Source of the DNA: Nocardiopsis potens DSM 45234
GTDB lineage: Bacteria; Actinomycetota; Actinomycetes; Streptosporangiales; Streptosporangiaceae
Reading direction: 5' to 3'
Assembly: GCF_000341105.1 (NCBI RefSeq)
Contig: NZ_ANBB01000047.1
Span: 1 to 64,000, forward strand
DNA length: 64,000 nt
Position 1 is the first letter of the stretch. Each line of letters starts with the position of its first letter. Positions 33,589-46,125 of this stretch are shown piece by piece. The position numbers and the translations under genes were made by a program. Under the pieces are notes generated by a model, which saw only the letters and a list, made by a program, of their open reading frames with translations, did not search any database and was not told the origin of the DNA.

Positions 33589-33607
33589 CCCCTCCCCTGC
33601 CGAGGGG
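33589..33607. terminator. Small hairpin between convergent genes
   Basis: CCCCTC (33589-33594) pairs with GAGGGG (33602-33607) across a 7-base loop just after the lipoprotein stop and before the convergent DUF418 gene end. Weak but well placed. Confidence 0.45.
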
Positions 33608-33616
33608 CGGGCGCGG

Positions 33617-34639
33617 TCAGGCCGCGGCCGGGGCCTCCCGCCGCTCCTCCGGCCGGGTCCCGCGGCGCAGCGGGACCACCTTCCACCAGGTCGCGCACCG
33701 CCAGGCCCACTCCAGCGGGCCGTACCGGAAGGCGCGCAGCCACAGCGAGGAGAGCACCCACTGGGCCGCGAGCACCGCGGCGGCCAGCGCGAACAGGGCG
33801 CCCCACCGGTCCTGGGCGGAGAAGTCCAGCGCCCACCCGGCGGCCAGCACCACCAGCGTCGCGGTGGTGTAGTTGGTCAGCGCCATCCGGCCCAGCGGGG
33901 CGAACAGCCGGTGCAGCGCCCCGGCCAGGGGGGTGCGCATGAGCAGGCACAGCCCGGTCACGTACGCCCCGGCCATGACCAGGCCGGCGACCGCGCTGGA
34001 GGTGCTGAACCCGGTGTTCTCCACCTCGCCCCACTGCCAGAGCGCCGCGGGCACCGCGGCCGCGGCGAACAGCGCGAAGGCGAGCCCGGTCCAGCCGGTG
34101 AGCCGGTCCAGCCGCTGCGGGACCCGGTACCGGGCGACCGCCATGCCGAGCAGGAACATCCCGGGGATCAGCAGTATCCCGCCGCTCACCACGGTGACCC
34201 CGGCGACCGTCCCGGCCGCGCCGCCGGCCAGTACCGCCCAGCGCGGCAGGAAGCTCGCCGGCACCAGCACGAGCAGGCCGAACACGGCGTAGGGCAGCAG
34301 CGCCTCGCCCGGGTGGACCACCTGGTGCAGCGCGCCGAGCAGCCCGAGGGCGACGAGCCGGCGGAGCAGCAGCAGCCGGGGCCGCGGGTGCCGGTCGGCG
34401 GCGGAGTCCAGGAAGATCGCGAAGCCGATCCCGAACAGGAACGAGAAGATCGGGAAGAACCGGCCGGCCACCAGCATGTTCAGCCAGAGCTCCGGGGCCG
34501 CGGGGCCGGAGATCCGGCCCGCCTCGATCGCCTCGTACCCCATGTGGGTGATCGGACCGATGTTCACCAGCAGGATCCCGCACAGCGCGAACCCGCGCAG
34601 CACGTCCAGCACCTCGATGCGCCGCCGTTCTCCGGCCAC
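33617..34639 (-). CDS. DUF418-family membrane protein
   Basis: A 340-residue polytopic membrane protein with eight or more hydrophobic helices. RRIEVLDVLRGFALCGILLVNI at the N-terminus and the C-terminal DUF418 block (PLGRMALTNYTTATLVV...WVLSSLWLRAFRYGPLEWAWR) define the family, which is widespread but uncharacterised and related to acyltransferase-3-like membrane proteins. GTG 34639 is the start. It stands alone between convergent and same-strand neighbours. Role unknown. Confidence 0.85.
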   Translation of the reverse strand: MAGERRRIEVLDVLRGFALCGILLVNIGPITHMGYEAIEAGRISGPAAPELWLNMLVAGRFFPIFSFLFGIGFAIFLDSAADRHPRPRLLLLRRLVALGLLGALHQVVHPGEALLPYAVFGLLVLVPASFLPRWAVLAGGAAGTVAGVTVVSGGILLIPGMFLLGMAVARYRVPQRLDRLTGWTGLAFALFAAAAVPAALWQWGEVENTGFSTSSAVAGLVMAGAYVTGLCLLMRTPLAGALHRLFAPLGRMALTNYTTATLVVLAAGWALDFSAQDRWGALFALAAAVLAAQWVLSSLWLRAFRYGPLEWAWRCATWWKVVPLRRGTRPEERREAPAAA

Positions 34640-34741
34640 GTCGCCCCCCGTCTCGTCGGAACCGGTCTTCAGGACCGGCGTCCGACGATACGGGGAGGGG
34701 CCGTTCCGGAGGAATCGGTCATTCGGCCGGTCTTGCCCGGA

Positions 34742-36931
34742 TCAGCGCACCGTACTTTCGGCCTCCAGCCAGACCGCGGCCAGCGGCGGCAGGTCGAGCA
34801 CGGCCGACGCGGGCTGCCCGTGCCACGGCTCGGCGACGGCCTGCACCGACGCGGGCACGCCGCCGCCGTAGCCGCTGCCGCCGTAGCGCTCGGCGTCGCT
34901 GTCCAGCACCCGGTGCCAGGCGCCGGCGGCCGGCAGCCCGATCCGGCGCCGCCGGTGCGGCACCGCGGAGAAGTTGACCAGGCAGGCCAGCGCGGAGCCG
35001 TCCGCCCCGTAGCGCAGGAAGGACAGCGTGTTGCCGGCGGCGTCGCCGCCGTCGATCCACTGGAAGCCGGCCGGGTCGGTGTCCAGCGACCACAGCGCCG
35101 GACGGCCCCGGTAGGCGGCGTTGACGTCCTTCACCAGCGCCTTCACTCCGCGGTGGAAGGCGTGGTCGAGCAGCCACCACTGCACCCCGGCCTCGTGCGA
35201 CCACTCCTCGCCCTGGCCGATCTCGCCGCCCATGAAGAGCAGCTGCTTGCCGGGGTGGGCCCACATGTAGCCGAGCAGGGCGCGCAGCCCGGCGAACCGG
35301 CGCCACTCGTCGCCGGGGTTCTTGTACAGCAGCGACCCCTTGCCGTGCACCACTTCGTCGTGGGAGAGCGGCAGCACGTAGTTCTCGCTGTAGGCGTAGA
35401 CCATCGAGAAGGTGACCTCGTCGTGGTGGTACTGCCGGTGCACCGGGTCGCGCTTGAGGTACTCCAGGGTGTCGTGCATCCACCCCATGTTCCACTTGAA
35501 GCCGAAGCCCAGGCCGCCGGCGTCGGTGGGGCGGGTGACGCCCTCCCAGGCGGTGGACTCCTCGGCGATCATCATGATCCCCGGGTTGCGCCGGTAGGCG
35601 GTGGCGGTGAGCTCCTTGAGCAGCTCGATCGCCTCCAGGTTCTCCCGCCCGCCCTCGTGGTTGGGGGCCCACTCGCCGGACTCCCGGGAGTAGTCCAGGT
35701 AGATCATCGAGGCGACGGCGTCCACCCGCAGCCCGTCGATGTGGAACTCCTCCAGCCAGTACAGCGCGGAGGCGATGAGGAAGTTGCGCACCTCGGTGCG
35801 GCCGTAGTCGAAGATGAGGGTGCCCCAGTCGGGGTGCTCGCCGCGGCGCGGGTCGGGGTGCTCGTAGGTGGGCGAGCCGTCGAACCGGGCCAGCGCCCAG
35901 TCGTCCCGGGGGAAGTGCGCCGGGACCCAGTCCAGCAGCACCCCGATGCCGGCCCGGTGCAGCTCGTCCACGAGCGCGCGGAACTCGTCCGGCGTGCCGA
36001 ACCGCGAGGTGGGCGCGTAGTAGGAGGTGACCTGGTAGCCCCAGGACCCGCCGAACGGGTGCTCGGAGACCGGCATGAACTCCACGTGCGTGAAGCCCAT
36101 CTCGCGGACGTACTCCACCAGCTCGGCGGCGAGCTCGCGGTAGCCCAGGCCGGGCCGCCAGGACCCCAGGTGCACCTCGTAGACGCTCATCGGGCGGCGG
36201 ATCCACTCGGCCGCCTTCCGCTCGGCCAGCCACGCCTCGTCGCGCCACCGGTGCGCGGAGGTGTAGACGACCGAGGCGGTCTCCGGCGGGCACTGCGCGG
36301 CGAACGCCACCGGGTCGGCCTTGTCCCGGACCCCGCCGTCCCGGCCGTGCACCCGGTACTTGTAGCGGGCCCCGTCGCCGACGCCGGGCACGAACAGCTC
36401 CCAGACCCCGCTGGAGCCCAGCGACCGCATCGGGTGCGCGGTGCCGTCCCAGTGGTTGAAGTCGCCGATCAGCTGGACGCCCCGGGCGCCGGGCGCCCAC
36501 ACCGCGAACGAGGTGCCGCGCACCTCGCCGAGGGCGGACGGGAAGGCGCGGACGTGCGCGCCCAGCGCGCGCCACAGCTCCTCGTGCCGCCCCTCGCGGA
36601 TGAGGTGCAGGTCCAGCTCGCCGACGGTGGGCGCGTGCCGGTAGGGGTCGTCGGAGACCGACTCCGCGCCGTCGCCGTAGCCGGCGGCGATCCGGTAGTC
36701 GGGCGCGGAGGCGCCCGGCACGGCCGCGGCGAACACGCCGTTGTGCACGTGCTCCATCGGCACCCGGGAACCGTCCGGGAGGACCGCGTGCACGGTGCGG
36801 GCCAGCGGCCGCAGCGCGCGCAGCAGCACCGTCCCGTCCGGGCGGGGGTGCGCGCCGAGCAGCCCGTGCGGGTCGTGGTGCCGGCCGGAGACGAGCCGGT
36901 CGATCTCCTCGGTGGGCGGGGGCGTGGTCAT
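34742..36931 (-). CDS. glgB: 1,4-alpha-glucan branching enzyme
   Basis: A 729-residue GH13 branching enzyme that introduces alpha-1,6 branches into the linear glucan made by GlgE. N-terminal starch-binding-like domain ([12 protein letters not shown]), CBM48 ([22 protein letters not shown]), then the catalytic barrel with nucleophile Asp404 (GLRVDAVAS), acid/base Glu457 (MIAEESTAW), and [12 protein letters not shown]. It is the last gene of the minus-strand glgE-treS-mak-glgB cluster, 42 bases after mak. Length and motifs are complete. Confidence 0.96.
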   Translation of the reverse strand: MTTPPPTEEIDRLVSGRHHDPHGLLGAHPRPDGTVLLRALRPLARTVHAVLPDGSRVPMEHVHNGVFAAAVPGASAPDYRIAAGYGDGAESVSDDPYRHAPTVGELDLHLIREGRHEELWRALGAHVRAFPSALGEVRGTSFAVWAPGARGVQLIGDFNHWDGTAHPMRSLGSSGVWELFVPGVGDGARYKYRVHGRDGGVRDKADPVAFAAQCPPETASVVYTSAHRWRDEAWLAERKAAEWIRRPMSVYEVHLGSWRPGLGYRELAAELVEYVREMGFTHVEFMPVSEHPFGGSWGYQVTSYYAPTSRFGTPDEFRALVDELHRAGIGVLLDWVPAHFPRDDWALARFDGSPTYEHPDPRRGEHPDWGTLIFDYGRTEVRNFLIASALYWLEEFHIDGLRVDAVASMIYLDYSRESGEWAPNHEGGRENLEAIELLKELTATAYRRNPGIMMIAEESTAWEGVTRPTDAGGLGFGFKWNMGWMHDTLEYLKRDPVHRQYHHDEVTFSMVYAYSENYVLPLSHDEVVHGKGSLLYKNPGDEWRRFAGLRALLGYMWAHPGKQLLFMGGEIGQGEEWSHEAGVQWWLLDHAFHRGVKALVKDVNAAYRGRPALWSLDTDPAGFQWIDGGDAAGNTLSFLRYGADGSALACLVNFSAVPHRRRRIGLPAAGAWHRVLDSDAERYGGSGYGGGVPASVQAVAEPWHGQPASAVLDLPPLAAVWLEAESTVR

Positions 36932-36973
36932 GGAGGTCCTTAGCGTCGTAGGTGTCTGGCGGGAGGGGGCGGG

Positions 36974-38373
36974 CTAGCGGGGCGGGCCGGCCAGCGAGGC
37001 GATCGAGTCCAGCGGGATGCGCAGCCAGGTCGGGCGGTTGTGCGCCTCGTAGAGGACCTCGTAGACCGCCTTGTCGTACTCGAAGGCGCGCAGCACCACG
37101 GCGTGCTTCTCCGGGTCGACGCCGCCGGCCGCGGCGTAGCCGGCGCAGAACGCGTCCCGGTTCCGCCGGGCCCAGGCCCGGGCGGCCGGGGCCAGCGCCT
37201 CCTCGTCGGCGCTGCCGATCATCTGGTGCCGGGCCGCGTAGTCGAAGGAGCGGAGCATCCCGGCGATGTCGCGCAGCGGGCTGGACGGGCGGCGGCGCTC
37301 GGCGACCGGGACGGCCGGCTCGCCCTCGAAGTCCAGCAGCACCCAGCCCCGGTCGGTGCGGACCACCTGGCCGAGGTGGAAGTCGCCGTGCACCCGCTGC
37401 ACCGGCAGCGGCGCCTGCACCCGGGCGAAGTCGTCGTAGGCGCCGCGCAGCGCCTCCCGGTACGGGGCGAGCCCGGGGACCTGCTCCACCGCGGTCTCCA
37501 GGCGGTGCGCCATGGCGTCGGCCAGGTCGCGCAGCGCGCCGGGGGAGAGCACGTCGGTGGGCAGGGCGCGGGCGAGCGCGCGGTGCACCTCCGCGGTGGC
37601 CGCGCCGAGCCGCTCGGCCTCCCCGGCGAAGTCGCCGCCGGCCTCGCCCGGCGGGGTGCCGGGCTCGGCGTAGAGGTCGCGCACGCTGGTGGCGGCCAGC
37701 ACCCAGCCGTCGGTGGCGCTGCGCAGGTACTGCTGGAGCATGGCCACGGTGGTGGGCACCTCGCCCCCGCCGTCGTCGGCCTCGACGTCCACCTCGATCC
37801 AGCCGTGCGGCCGGGCGGCGCAGGGCGACCCGGACAGCGCCCGGTTGAGCTCCAGGTCGGGGTTGAGCCCGGGCCAGAGCCGGCGGAACGTCTTGAGCAC
37901 GTAGCGCTCGCCGAACACCAGGGTGGTGTTGGACTGCTCGCCGGTGTGCACCAGGCTGCGCATCCCGGTGGCGATCGGCTCGGCGGGCTCCGGCAGGCGC
38001 CGGAACCGGACGGGTCCGGTCCCGGCGCCCCGGGCGATGCGGCGCAGCAGCCTCCCGGTCAGCTCCGGGTCGTGCAGGGCGTCGTAGACGGTGCGCCGGG
38101 CGCCGCCGACCGTGCACGCGCCGATGGCGCAGTGCGCCAGCTCGTCGCGGAGGCGCCCCTTGGCGCACAGCCCGATGACGACCAGGTAGCGCGCGCGGCC
38201 GCCGGGCTGGTGCACGGCGACCACCAGCGCGCGCATCCCCGGCCCGTGCGGGCCCGGGTCGGCGCCGCCGATCGGGTGCTCGCGTTCGATCAGCACCTTC
38301 TCGACCGGCGCGCCCTTGCCGGCGAACCAGCGCTGCCGCGGCATCCATCGGGCGAGGAGCTCCTCCAACTGGG

Positions 38374-38377
<4 letters not shown>
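36974..38377 (-). CDS. mak: Maltokinase
   Basis: A 467-residue maltokinase (Pep2 type) that phosphorylates maltose to maltose-1-phosphate for GlgE. The N-terminal intermediate domain begins [19 protein letters not shown]. The kinase part has [23 protein letters not shown], the catalytic loop [25 protein letters not shown], and C-terminal [25 protein letters not shown] 38377 overlaps the treS stop (ATGA), so TreS and Mak are coupled; in other actinobacteria the two form a complex or a fused protein. Here they are separate. Confidence 0.95.
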
Positions 38378-40167
<1,790 letters not shown>

Positions 40168-40220
40168 GAGAACAACTCCACCAGTTGGCGTTCCAGTGCG
40201 TCCGCCGGTCGGACCCTTTT

Positions 40221-42203
40221 TCACGGGGTGCTGCCGGCCGGGTCGACTGTGAAGACGTGAGCGGACTGGACATTCGGGTCGAGGCGGACGTAATTCGCCT
40301 CTCCCCAGGTGTAGGAATCGCCCGAGAGCGCGTCGGTGACGGTGAACGAAGCGCCGCGGTCGAGCCCCAAAGAGGGCATGTCGATCCGCACGGTCGCTTC
40401 GCGGGTGCGGTGCGGATCGAGGTTGACGATCACCAGTACGGTGTCGTCCCCCTCCTGGTCGCCGGTCCCGGCCAGCCGTTTCGAATAGCAGATCAGCTCG
40501 GGCTGGTCGACATGGTGGAACCGCAGGTTGCGCAGTTCTTGCAATGCCGGGTGGTCGCGCCGCACACAGTTTAGCCTGCGCAGAAGCGGAATGATCGACA
40601 TTCCCGCGGCCTCGGCCGCGTCGAAGTCCCGCGGTTTGTACTGGTATTTCTCGGAGGCGAGATATTCTTCGCTTCCCTCGCGCACCGGGACGTTCTCGCA
40701 CAGCTCGAAACCGGAGTAGACGCCCCAGGAGGGGGAGAGGGTCGCGGCGAGCACCGCGCGCACCTCGAACGCCGGCCGGCCCCCGTGCTGGAGGTAGGCG
40801 TGCAGGATGTCGGGCGTGTTGGCGAACAGGTTGGGGCGCATGTAGGCGGCGGCGTCCCCGGACAGCTCGGTCAGGTACTCCTCGAGCTCCTCCTTGCCGT
40901 TGCGCCAGGTGAAGTAGGTGTAGGACTGGTGGAACCCGGCCTTGGCCAGCGCGTGCATCATGGCCGGCCGGGTGAACGCCTCGGACAGGAAGAGCACGTC
41001 GGGGTCGGAGGCGGCGACGTCGGCGAGCAGCCGCTCCCAGAACGCCAGCGGCTTGGTGTGCGGGTTGTCCACCCGGAAGATCCGCACCCCGTGCGCCATC
41101 CAGTGCCGGACCACCCGCAGCACCTCGGCGTAGAGGCCCTCCGGGTCGTTGTCGAAGTCGAGCGGGTAGATGTCCTGGTACTTCTTGGGCGGGTTCTCCG
41201 CGTAGGCGATCGAGCCGTCCGGGCGGGCGGTGAACCACTCCGGGTGCTCGGCCACCCAGGGGTGGTCCGGCGAGCACTGCAGGGCCAGGTCGAGGGCGAC
41301 CTCGATGCCGTGCGCGGCGGCCTCGGCGACGAACGCGTCGAAGTCGCCGATGTCGCCCAGGTCGGGGTGGACCGCGTCGTGCCCGCCCTCGGCGGAGCCG
41401 ATCGCCCAGACCGACCCGGGGTCGTCCGGCCCGGCGTGCAGGGAGTTGTCCGGGCCCTTGCGGAAGGAGCGCCCCACCGGGTGGATCGGCGGCAGGTAGA
41501 CCACGTCGAAGCCCATGTCGGCGATGGCCGGCAGCCGCTTGGCGGCGGAGCGCAGGGTGCCCGAGCGCCACCGGCCCTCGGCCTCGTCGTACTCGGCGCC
41601 CACCGAGCGCGGGAAGAACTCGTACCAGGAGCCGACCAGGGCCCGGCGGCGGTGCACGGTCAGCGGGAACCGCTTGCTGCGGGTGGTGCCCTCCCGCAGC
41701 GGGTTGGCCGCCAGCGAGCCGGCGACCTCCGCGGAGCGGGCCAGGGCCAGCCGCTCGGCGGCGGGCAGCGAGGCGTCGCGCATCCGCCCGGCGGCCGCGG
41801 CCAGCTCGGGGCGGCGCGGCACCCGGCGGGCGGCCCGCTCCACCAGCCGGGCGCCCTCCTCCAGGGTGAGCTCGGTGTCCTGGTCCAGCGGGATCTTGGC
41901 CTCGGCCCGGCGGAGCCAGGTGGCGAACGGGTCGGCCCACGCCTCCACCGCGAACGTCCAGCGGCCCGGCTCGGGGGCGCTGAGCAGGGCGGTGTAGCGG
42001 TCGGTGCCGGGGGCGGCCTCGGCCATCGGCGCCTGTGCGGCGCGCCGGCCCTTGGCGTCGTAGAGCACCGCCGCCGCGCCGAGGGCGCCGTGGCCCTCGC
42101 GGACGACGGTGGCGCTCACCGGGAAGGCCTCGCCGGCGGCGGCGCAGGCGGTCCCGTAGCCGAGCACGGGGGCGACGTCGAGAATGGGAATTCGTCCGAT
42201 CAC
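40221..42203 (-). CDS. glgE: Maltosyltransferase GlgE
   Basis: A 660-residue GH13_3 enzyme that adds maltosyl units from maltose-1-phosphate to alpha-1,4-glucan. The N-terminal domains end near [28 protein letters not shown]. The catalytic residues are Asp379 ([12 protein letters not shown]) and Glu408 (LSEAFTRP), spaced exactly as in the characterised actinobacterial enzymes. [14 protein letters not shown] and [13 protein letters not shown] are further signatures. It starts at GTG 42203 and is the first gene of the cluster, divergent from glgP across a 500-base regulatory region. Confidence 0.97.
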   Translation of the reverse strand: MIGRIPILDVAPVLGYGTACAAAGEAFPVSATVVREGHGALGAAAVLYDAKGRRAAQAPMAEAAPGTDRYTALLSAPEPGRWTFAVEAWADPFATWLRRAEAKIPLDQDTELTLEEGARLVERAARRVPRRPELAAAAGRMRDASLPAAERLALARSAEVAGSLAANPLREGTTRSKRFPLTVHRRRALVGSWYEFFPRSVGAEYDEAEGRWRSGTLRSAAKRLPAIADMGFDVVYLPPIHPVGRSFRKGPDNSLHAGPDDPGSVWAIGSAEGGHDAVHPDLGDIGDFDAFVAEAAAHGIEVALDLALQCSPDHPWVAEHPEWFTARPDGSIAYAENPPKKYQDIYPLDFDNDPEGLYAEVLRVVRHWMAHGVRIFRVDNPHTKPLAFWERLLADVAASDPDVLFLSEAFTRPAMMHALAKAGFHQSYTYFTWRNGKEELEEYLTELSGDAAAYMRPNLFANTPDILHAYLQHGGRPAFEVRAVLAATLSPSWGVYSGFELCENVPVREGSEEYLASEKYQYKPRDFDAAEAAGMSIIPLLRRLNCVRRDHPALQELRNLRFHHVDQPELICYSKRLAGTGDQEGDDTVLVIVNLDPHRTREATVRIDMPSLGLDRGASFTVTDALSGDSYTWGEANYVRLDPNVQSAHVFTVDPAGSTP

Positions 42204-42701
42204 AAGAGCACCATCGATATCTATGTCGGGATCTATGCCGGGTGTTTTTCGGGCATGCCGTACCGGCTCTGGATGTTCCCGGTGTTCCCCCGTGTGCCGC
42301 CCGTGCGTCGGGTTTCGGGCAGAGAAGGGTGTTTCAGCGTGATGCCGCGTGTTTCAACTGACTGATTCCGGGACGGAGGAGCCGCGTCTCACTGTCCTAT
42401 CGTCGGGGCCCGGAACGCCGGTGCCGACAGTCCGACCGCGATTATTTTTGTGATTGTCGTCACAGCGCGAATACGGATATCCCCGTGGTTTTAGACATGT
42501 TTCTTTCGTGTTGATTCCGGCGAATCGGTCATTGGGTGCAGGTGTGCACTCCGATAACAGCGGCAACGAGGGCATGAATAGGATTCGGTTCGGACTCCGC
42601 CCGGCATTCGGGCGGCGCTCTGCACTGAATTCTCGGTGAAATCACGAAAACGGCCCGGAAAGGCTCGCGCACCGGCCGCGCATTGACTAGCCTCACGGTC
42701 C
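42204..42701. other. Divergent glgE/glgP regulatory region
   Basis: About 500 bases of lower GC with no supported gene. TAGCCT (42688-42693) lies eight bases before the glgP GTG, a leaderless-type promoter. On the glgE side CATAGATATCGATGG (minus strand, ~25 bases before the start) is the likely -10 area. The stretch 42430-42540 is the most AT-rich (ATTATTTTTGTGATTG) and may hold activator sites. GTGTTT recurs at 42242, 42328 and 42350. Confidence 0.5.
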
Positions 42702-45341
42702 GTGAAGGCGATCCGGAGATTCACCGTACGTACCGTTCTGCCCGAAGAGCTGTCCGCGCTGGGCCGGCTCGCGGCCAACCTGCGCTGGGTCTGGCACGCC
42801 CCGACCCGCGAAGTGTTCGCCGCGGTCGACCCCGCGCTGTGGGAGTCCGTCGGCCGCGACCCCTACCGGATGCTGGGCGAGGTGGGCCGGGAGCGCCTCG
42901 CCGAACTCCGCGCCGACGCCGCGTTCCGCGCCCGGCTCGGCGAGGCCGCCGCCGACCTGGACGCCTACCTCGGCGAGCCCCGCTGGTACCAGGGGGCGGA
43001 CGGGGCGGAGCGGCCGCGTGCCGTCGCCTACTTCTCCGCCGAGTACGGCCTGGCCGCCGCGCTGCCGCAGTACTCCGGCGGCCTGGGCATCCTCGCCGGC
43101 GACCACCTGAAGAGCGCCAGCGACCTGGGCGTCCCGCTGATCGGGGTCGGGCTGCTCTACCGGCACGGCTACTTCTCCCAGACCCTCTCCCGGGAGGGCT
43201 GGCAGCTGGAGTCCTACCCCGAGGTGGACCCGCAGGGCCTGCCGATCACCCGGCTGGCCGGCCCCGGCGGCGCCCCCGCCGAGGTCGGGGTGGACCTGCC
43301 CGGCGGCGAGCGGCTCACCGCCCGGGTCTGGGTCTGCCGGGTGGGCCGGGTGCCGCTGCTGCTGCTGGACGCGGTGCACGAGGGCAACCCGCCCGCCCTG
43401 CGCGCGGTCACCGACCGGCTGTACGGCGGCGGCGGGGAGCACCGGCTCCGCCAGGAGCTGCTGCTCGGCGTGGGCGGGGTGCGCGCGGTCCGGCTCTACT
43501 GCGAGATCGGCGGCCACCCCCGGCCCGAGGTGTTCCACATGAACGAGGGGCACGCCGGCTTCCTCGGCCTGGAGCGGGTCCGCGAGTACATGGACGGCCG
43601 CGGCGTGGACGGCGCGCCGCTCGGCTTCGCCGAGGCGGTCGAGGCCGCCCGGGCCGGGACCGTCTTCACCACGCACACCCCGGTCCCCGCCGGCATCGAC
43701 CGGTTCCCGCGCGGACTGGTCCTCGCCCACCTGGCCGGGGACTCCCCGGCGGTGCCCGGGCTCCCCGCCGACCGGGTGCTGGAGCTCGGCGCCGAGGACT
43801 ACCCGGGCGGCGACCCCGACGTGTTCAACATGGCGGTGATGGGCATGCGGCTGGCCCAGCGGGCCAACGGGGTCAGCCGGCTGCACGGGGCGGTCAGCCG
43901 GGGCATGTTCCAGGGGCTGTGGCCCGGGTTCGACCCGGACGAGGTGCCGATCGGCTCGGTCACCAACGGGGTGCACGCCCGCACCTGGGTGGCCGAGGAG
44001 GCCCAGGAGCTGGCCGCGGCGATGGTCGACGACTCGGCCGAGTTCAACCGGCCCGAGGGCTGGCGCAAGGTGGTCCGCGCCGACGAGGGCGAGCTGTGGC
44101 GGATGCGGCGCACCCTGCGCGAGCGGCTGGTGGCCGAGACCCGGGCCCGGCTGCGCGCCTCCTGGCGGGCCCGCGGGGCCAGCGGCGCCGAGCTGGGCTG
44201 GATCGACGGCGTGCTCGACCCGGACGTGCTCACCATCGGCTTCGCCCGCCGGGTGCCGTCCTACAAGCGCCTCACCCTGATGCTGCGCGACCGGGACCGG
44301 CTCACCCGGATGCTGCTCCACCCGGACCGGCCGGTGCAGATCGTCGTCGCGGGCAAGGCGCACCCCGCCGACGAGGGCGGCAAGCGGCTGATCCAGGAGA
44401 TCGTCCGGTTCAGCGACCGTCCCGAGGTCCGGCACCGCATCGTCTTCCTGCCCGACTACGACATGGACCTGGCCGCCTCCCTGGTGCAGGGGAGCGACGT
44501 GTGGCTGAACAACCCGCTGCGCCCGCTGGAGGCCAGCGGCACCTCGGGGATGAAGTCGGCGCTCAACGGCGGCCTCAACCTGTCGGTCCGGGACGGCTGG
44601 TGGGACGAGTGGTTCGACGGCTCCAACGGGTGGGCGATCCCCACCGCCGACGGCGTCTCCGACCCCGACCGCCGCGACGACCTGGAGGCCCGCGCGCTCT
44701 ACGAGCTCATCGAGGACCGGGTCGCCCCGCTCTTCTACGACGCCGACGGCGACGGCCTGCCCAAGCGCTGGCTGGAGATGGTCAAGCACACCCTGGTCTC
44801 GCTGGGGCCGAAGGTGCTGGCCACCCGGATGGTCCAGGACTACGTGGCGGGCTACTACCAGGGCGCCGCGGCCTCCTCGCGGGCGCTGCTGGAGGACGGC
44901 GCGGCCGGCGCGCGCGAGCTGGCCGCCTGGAAGGCCCGGGTCCGGGCCGGCTGGCCGGGGGTGCGGATCGAGCACGTCGAGGCCGGCGGGATCGACGCGG
45001 GCACCGGGGAGCCGCCGCAGGCCGGGGGTGCGCTGGACCTGAGCGCCACGGTCCTCCTCGGCGACCTGGACCCGGACGACGTCCAGGTGGAGGCGCTGGT
45101 CGGCCGGGTCGACGCGGACGACCGGCTGGTGGCGCCGGCCGTCGCCGTGCTGGAGCGGACCGGCGGCGCGCAGGGGCAGCACCGCTACACCGGCTCGGCC
45201 CCGCTGACCAGGGCGGGCTCCGGCGGCTACACGGTGCGGGTGCTGCCCCGGCACCCGGCGCTCCGCTCGGCCGCGGAGATGGGCCTGGTGGCCGTTCCGG
45301 AGCCGCACCGCGGAATGGAGGACGGGATCGTGCTGCGCTGA
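42702..45341 (+). CDS. glgP: Alpha-glucan phosphorylase
   Basis: An 879-residue GT35-type glucan phosphorylase releasing glucose-1-phosphate from alpha-1,4-glucan. Signatures are AYFSAEYGLAAALPQYSGGLGILAGDHLKSASDLG, EVFHMNEGHAGFLGLERV, and the PLP site ASGTSGMKSALNGGLNLSVRDGWWDE with Lys618. An N-terminal DUF3417-like segment (LGRLAANLRWVWH) is typical of the actinobacterial/archaeal form. The GTG start follows TAGCCT by eight bases. It is divergent from the GlgE synthesis cluster, giving opposing synthesis and breakdown arms. Confidence 0.95.
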   Translation: MKAIRRFTVRTVLPEELSALGRLAANLRWVWHAPTREVFAAVDPALWESVGRDPYRMLGEVGRERLAELRADAAFRARLGEAAADLDAYLGEPRWYQGADGAERPRAVAYFSAEYGLAAALPQYSGGLGILAGDHLKSASDLGVPLIGVGLLYRHGYFSQTLSREGWQLESYPEVDPQGLPITRLAGPGGAPAEVGVDLPGGERLTARVWVCRVGRVPLLLLDAVHEGNPPALRAVTDRLYGGGGEHRLRQELLLGVGGVRAVRLYCEIGGHPRPEVFHMNEGHAGFLGLERVREYMDGRGVDGAPLGFAEAVEAARAGTVFTTHTPVPAGIDRFPRGLVLAHLAGDSPAVPGLPADRVLELGAEDYPGGDPDVFNMAVMGMRLAQRANGVSRLHGAVSRGMFQGLWPGFDPDEVPIGSVTNGVHARTWVAEEAQELAAAMVDDSAEFNRPEGWRKVVRADEGELWRMRRTLRERLVAETRARLRASWRARGASGAELGWIDGVLDPDVLTIGFARRVPSYKRLTLMLRDRDRLTRMLLHPDRPVQIVVAGKAHPADEGGKRLIQEIVRFSDRPEVRHRIVFLPDYDMDLAASLVQGSDVWLNNPLRPLEASGTSGMKSALNGGLNLSVRDGWWDEWFDGSNGWAIPTADGVSDPDRRDDLEARALYELIEDRVAPLFYDADGDGLPKRWLEMVKHTLVSLGPKVLATRMVQDYVAGYYQGAAASSRALLEDGAAGARELAAWKARVRAGWPGVRIEHVEAGGIDAGTGEPPQAGGALDLSATVLLGDLDPDDVQVEALVGRVDADDRLVAPAVAVLERTGGAQGQHRYTGSAPLTRAGSGGYTVRVLPRHPALRSAAEMGLVAVPEPHRGMEDGIVLR

Positions 45342-45369
45342 ACGGCGAAAACCCGCATAATGGGTGGAA

Positions 45370-45458
45370 ACCGACAGGGGAGCGCTTCGGCGCTGAGAGT
45401 GCGGAGACCCCGCAGACCCTTAGACACCTGATCTGGATCATGCCAGCGAAGGAAGTCG
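45370..45458 (+). promoter_or_regulatory. TPP riboswitch (THI element)
   Basis: The conserved thiamine pyrophosphate aptamer is clear: CAGGGGAGC, GCGCTGAGAGTGCGGAGACC, then ACACCTGATCTGGATCATG and CCAGCGAAGGAAGTC. A CATAAT -10-like hexamer (45356-45361) is placed to start transcription just before it, inside the gap after glgP. It precedes ykoE by ~80 bases, so thiamine pyrophosphate probably represses the ykoEDC transporter genes. Confidence 0.95.
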
Positions 45459-45540
45459 TGTGTTCCACCCGGAGGAGTCCGCACCGGGTGCTCTTGGCCT
45501 GAGCCCTCTCGTGTCCTCACCGACGCGAAGGGACCCGTTC

Positions 45541-46125
45541 GTGAAGACCTCTACCCGGCGTTCGCCGTACGCCTGGCGCACCGTGGACATCGTCGTCGCC
45601 GCGGTGCTCGGCGTCGCCATCGGCGTCGTGTTCTGGTTCTGGGGCATGCTCTGGCAGGCCACCGAACCGCTGTTCATCTTCTTCCCGCCGGCCCAGGCGG
45701 TCATCTACGGCATCTGGCTGCTGCCCGGCGTGCTCGGCATGCTGGTGCTGCGCAAGCCCGGCGCGGGCGTCCTCACCTCCGTCGCCGCCGCCACGGTCTC
45801 CGCGCTGCTGGGCACGCACTGGGGCATGATCGTGCTGGTCGCCGGCCTCCTCCAGGGGCTCCTGCCGGAGCTGGTCTTCCTGGCCGGCCGGTACCGCTCC
45901 TGGGGCATGGCCGCCTCGGTGCTGGCCGCCGCGGCCGCCGCGCTGGCCCCGATCGGCATGGACCTCACCATGTCCTACGCCGACTGGCCCGCCTCCTTCA
46001 TGGCCGCCTACGCGGTCTGCGTCGCCATCAGCTCGATGCTGATCGCCGGGGTCGGCGGCCGGCTGCTCACCACCGCCCTGGCCCGGGCCGGCGCGCTCAC
46101 CCCCTTCCCCTCGGCCCGCGGATGA
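45541..46125 (+). CDS. ykoE: YkoE, substrate-binding subunit of a thiamine-precursor ECF transporter
   Basis: A 194-residue polytopic S-component of the YkoE family: WRTVDIVVAAVLGVAIGVVFWFWG, PPAQAVIYGIWLLPGVLGMLVLRKPGAG, and GLLQGLLPELVFLAGRYR. It likely binds hydroxymethylpyrimidine or thiamine. GTG 45541 with GAAGGGA about nine bases upstream fits the family N-terminus; longer in-frame starts (ATG 45460, GTG 45511) would overlap the riboswitch. It is under a TPP riboswitch and overlaps ykoD by ATGA. Confidence 0.93.
   Translation: MKTSTRRSPYAWRTVDIVVAAVLGVAIGVVFWFWGMLWQATEPLFIFFPPAQAVIYGIWLLPGVLGMLVLRKPGAGVLTSVAAATVSALLGTHWGMIVLVAGLLQGLLPELVFLAGRYRSWGMAASVLAAAAAALAPIGMDLTMSYADWPASFMAAYAVCVAISSMLIAGVGGRLLTTALARAGALTPFPSARG

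Noticed and set aside
32999-36943. 1314-codon plus-strand frame across the DUF418 and glgB genes
   Set aside because: Gln/Arg/Gly-rich low-complexity sequence running antisense to two recognisable proteins; no start site or domain.
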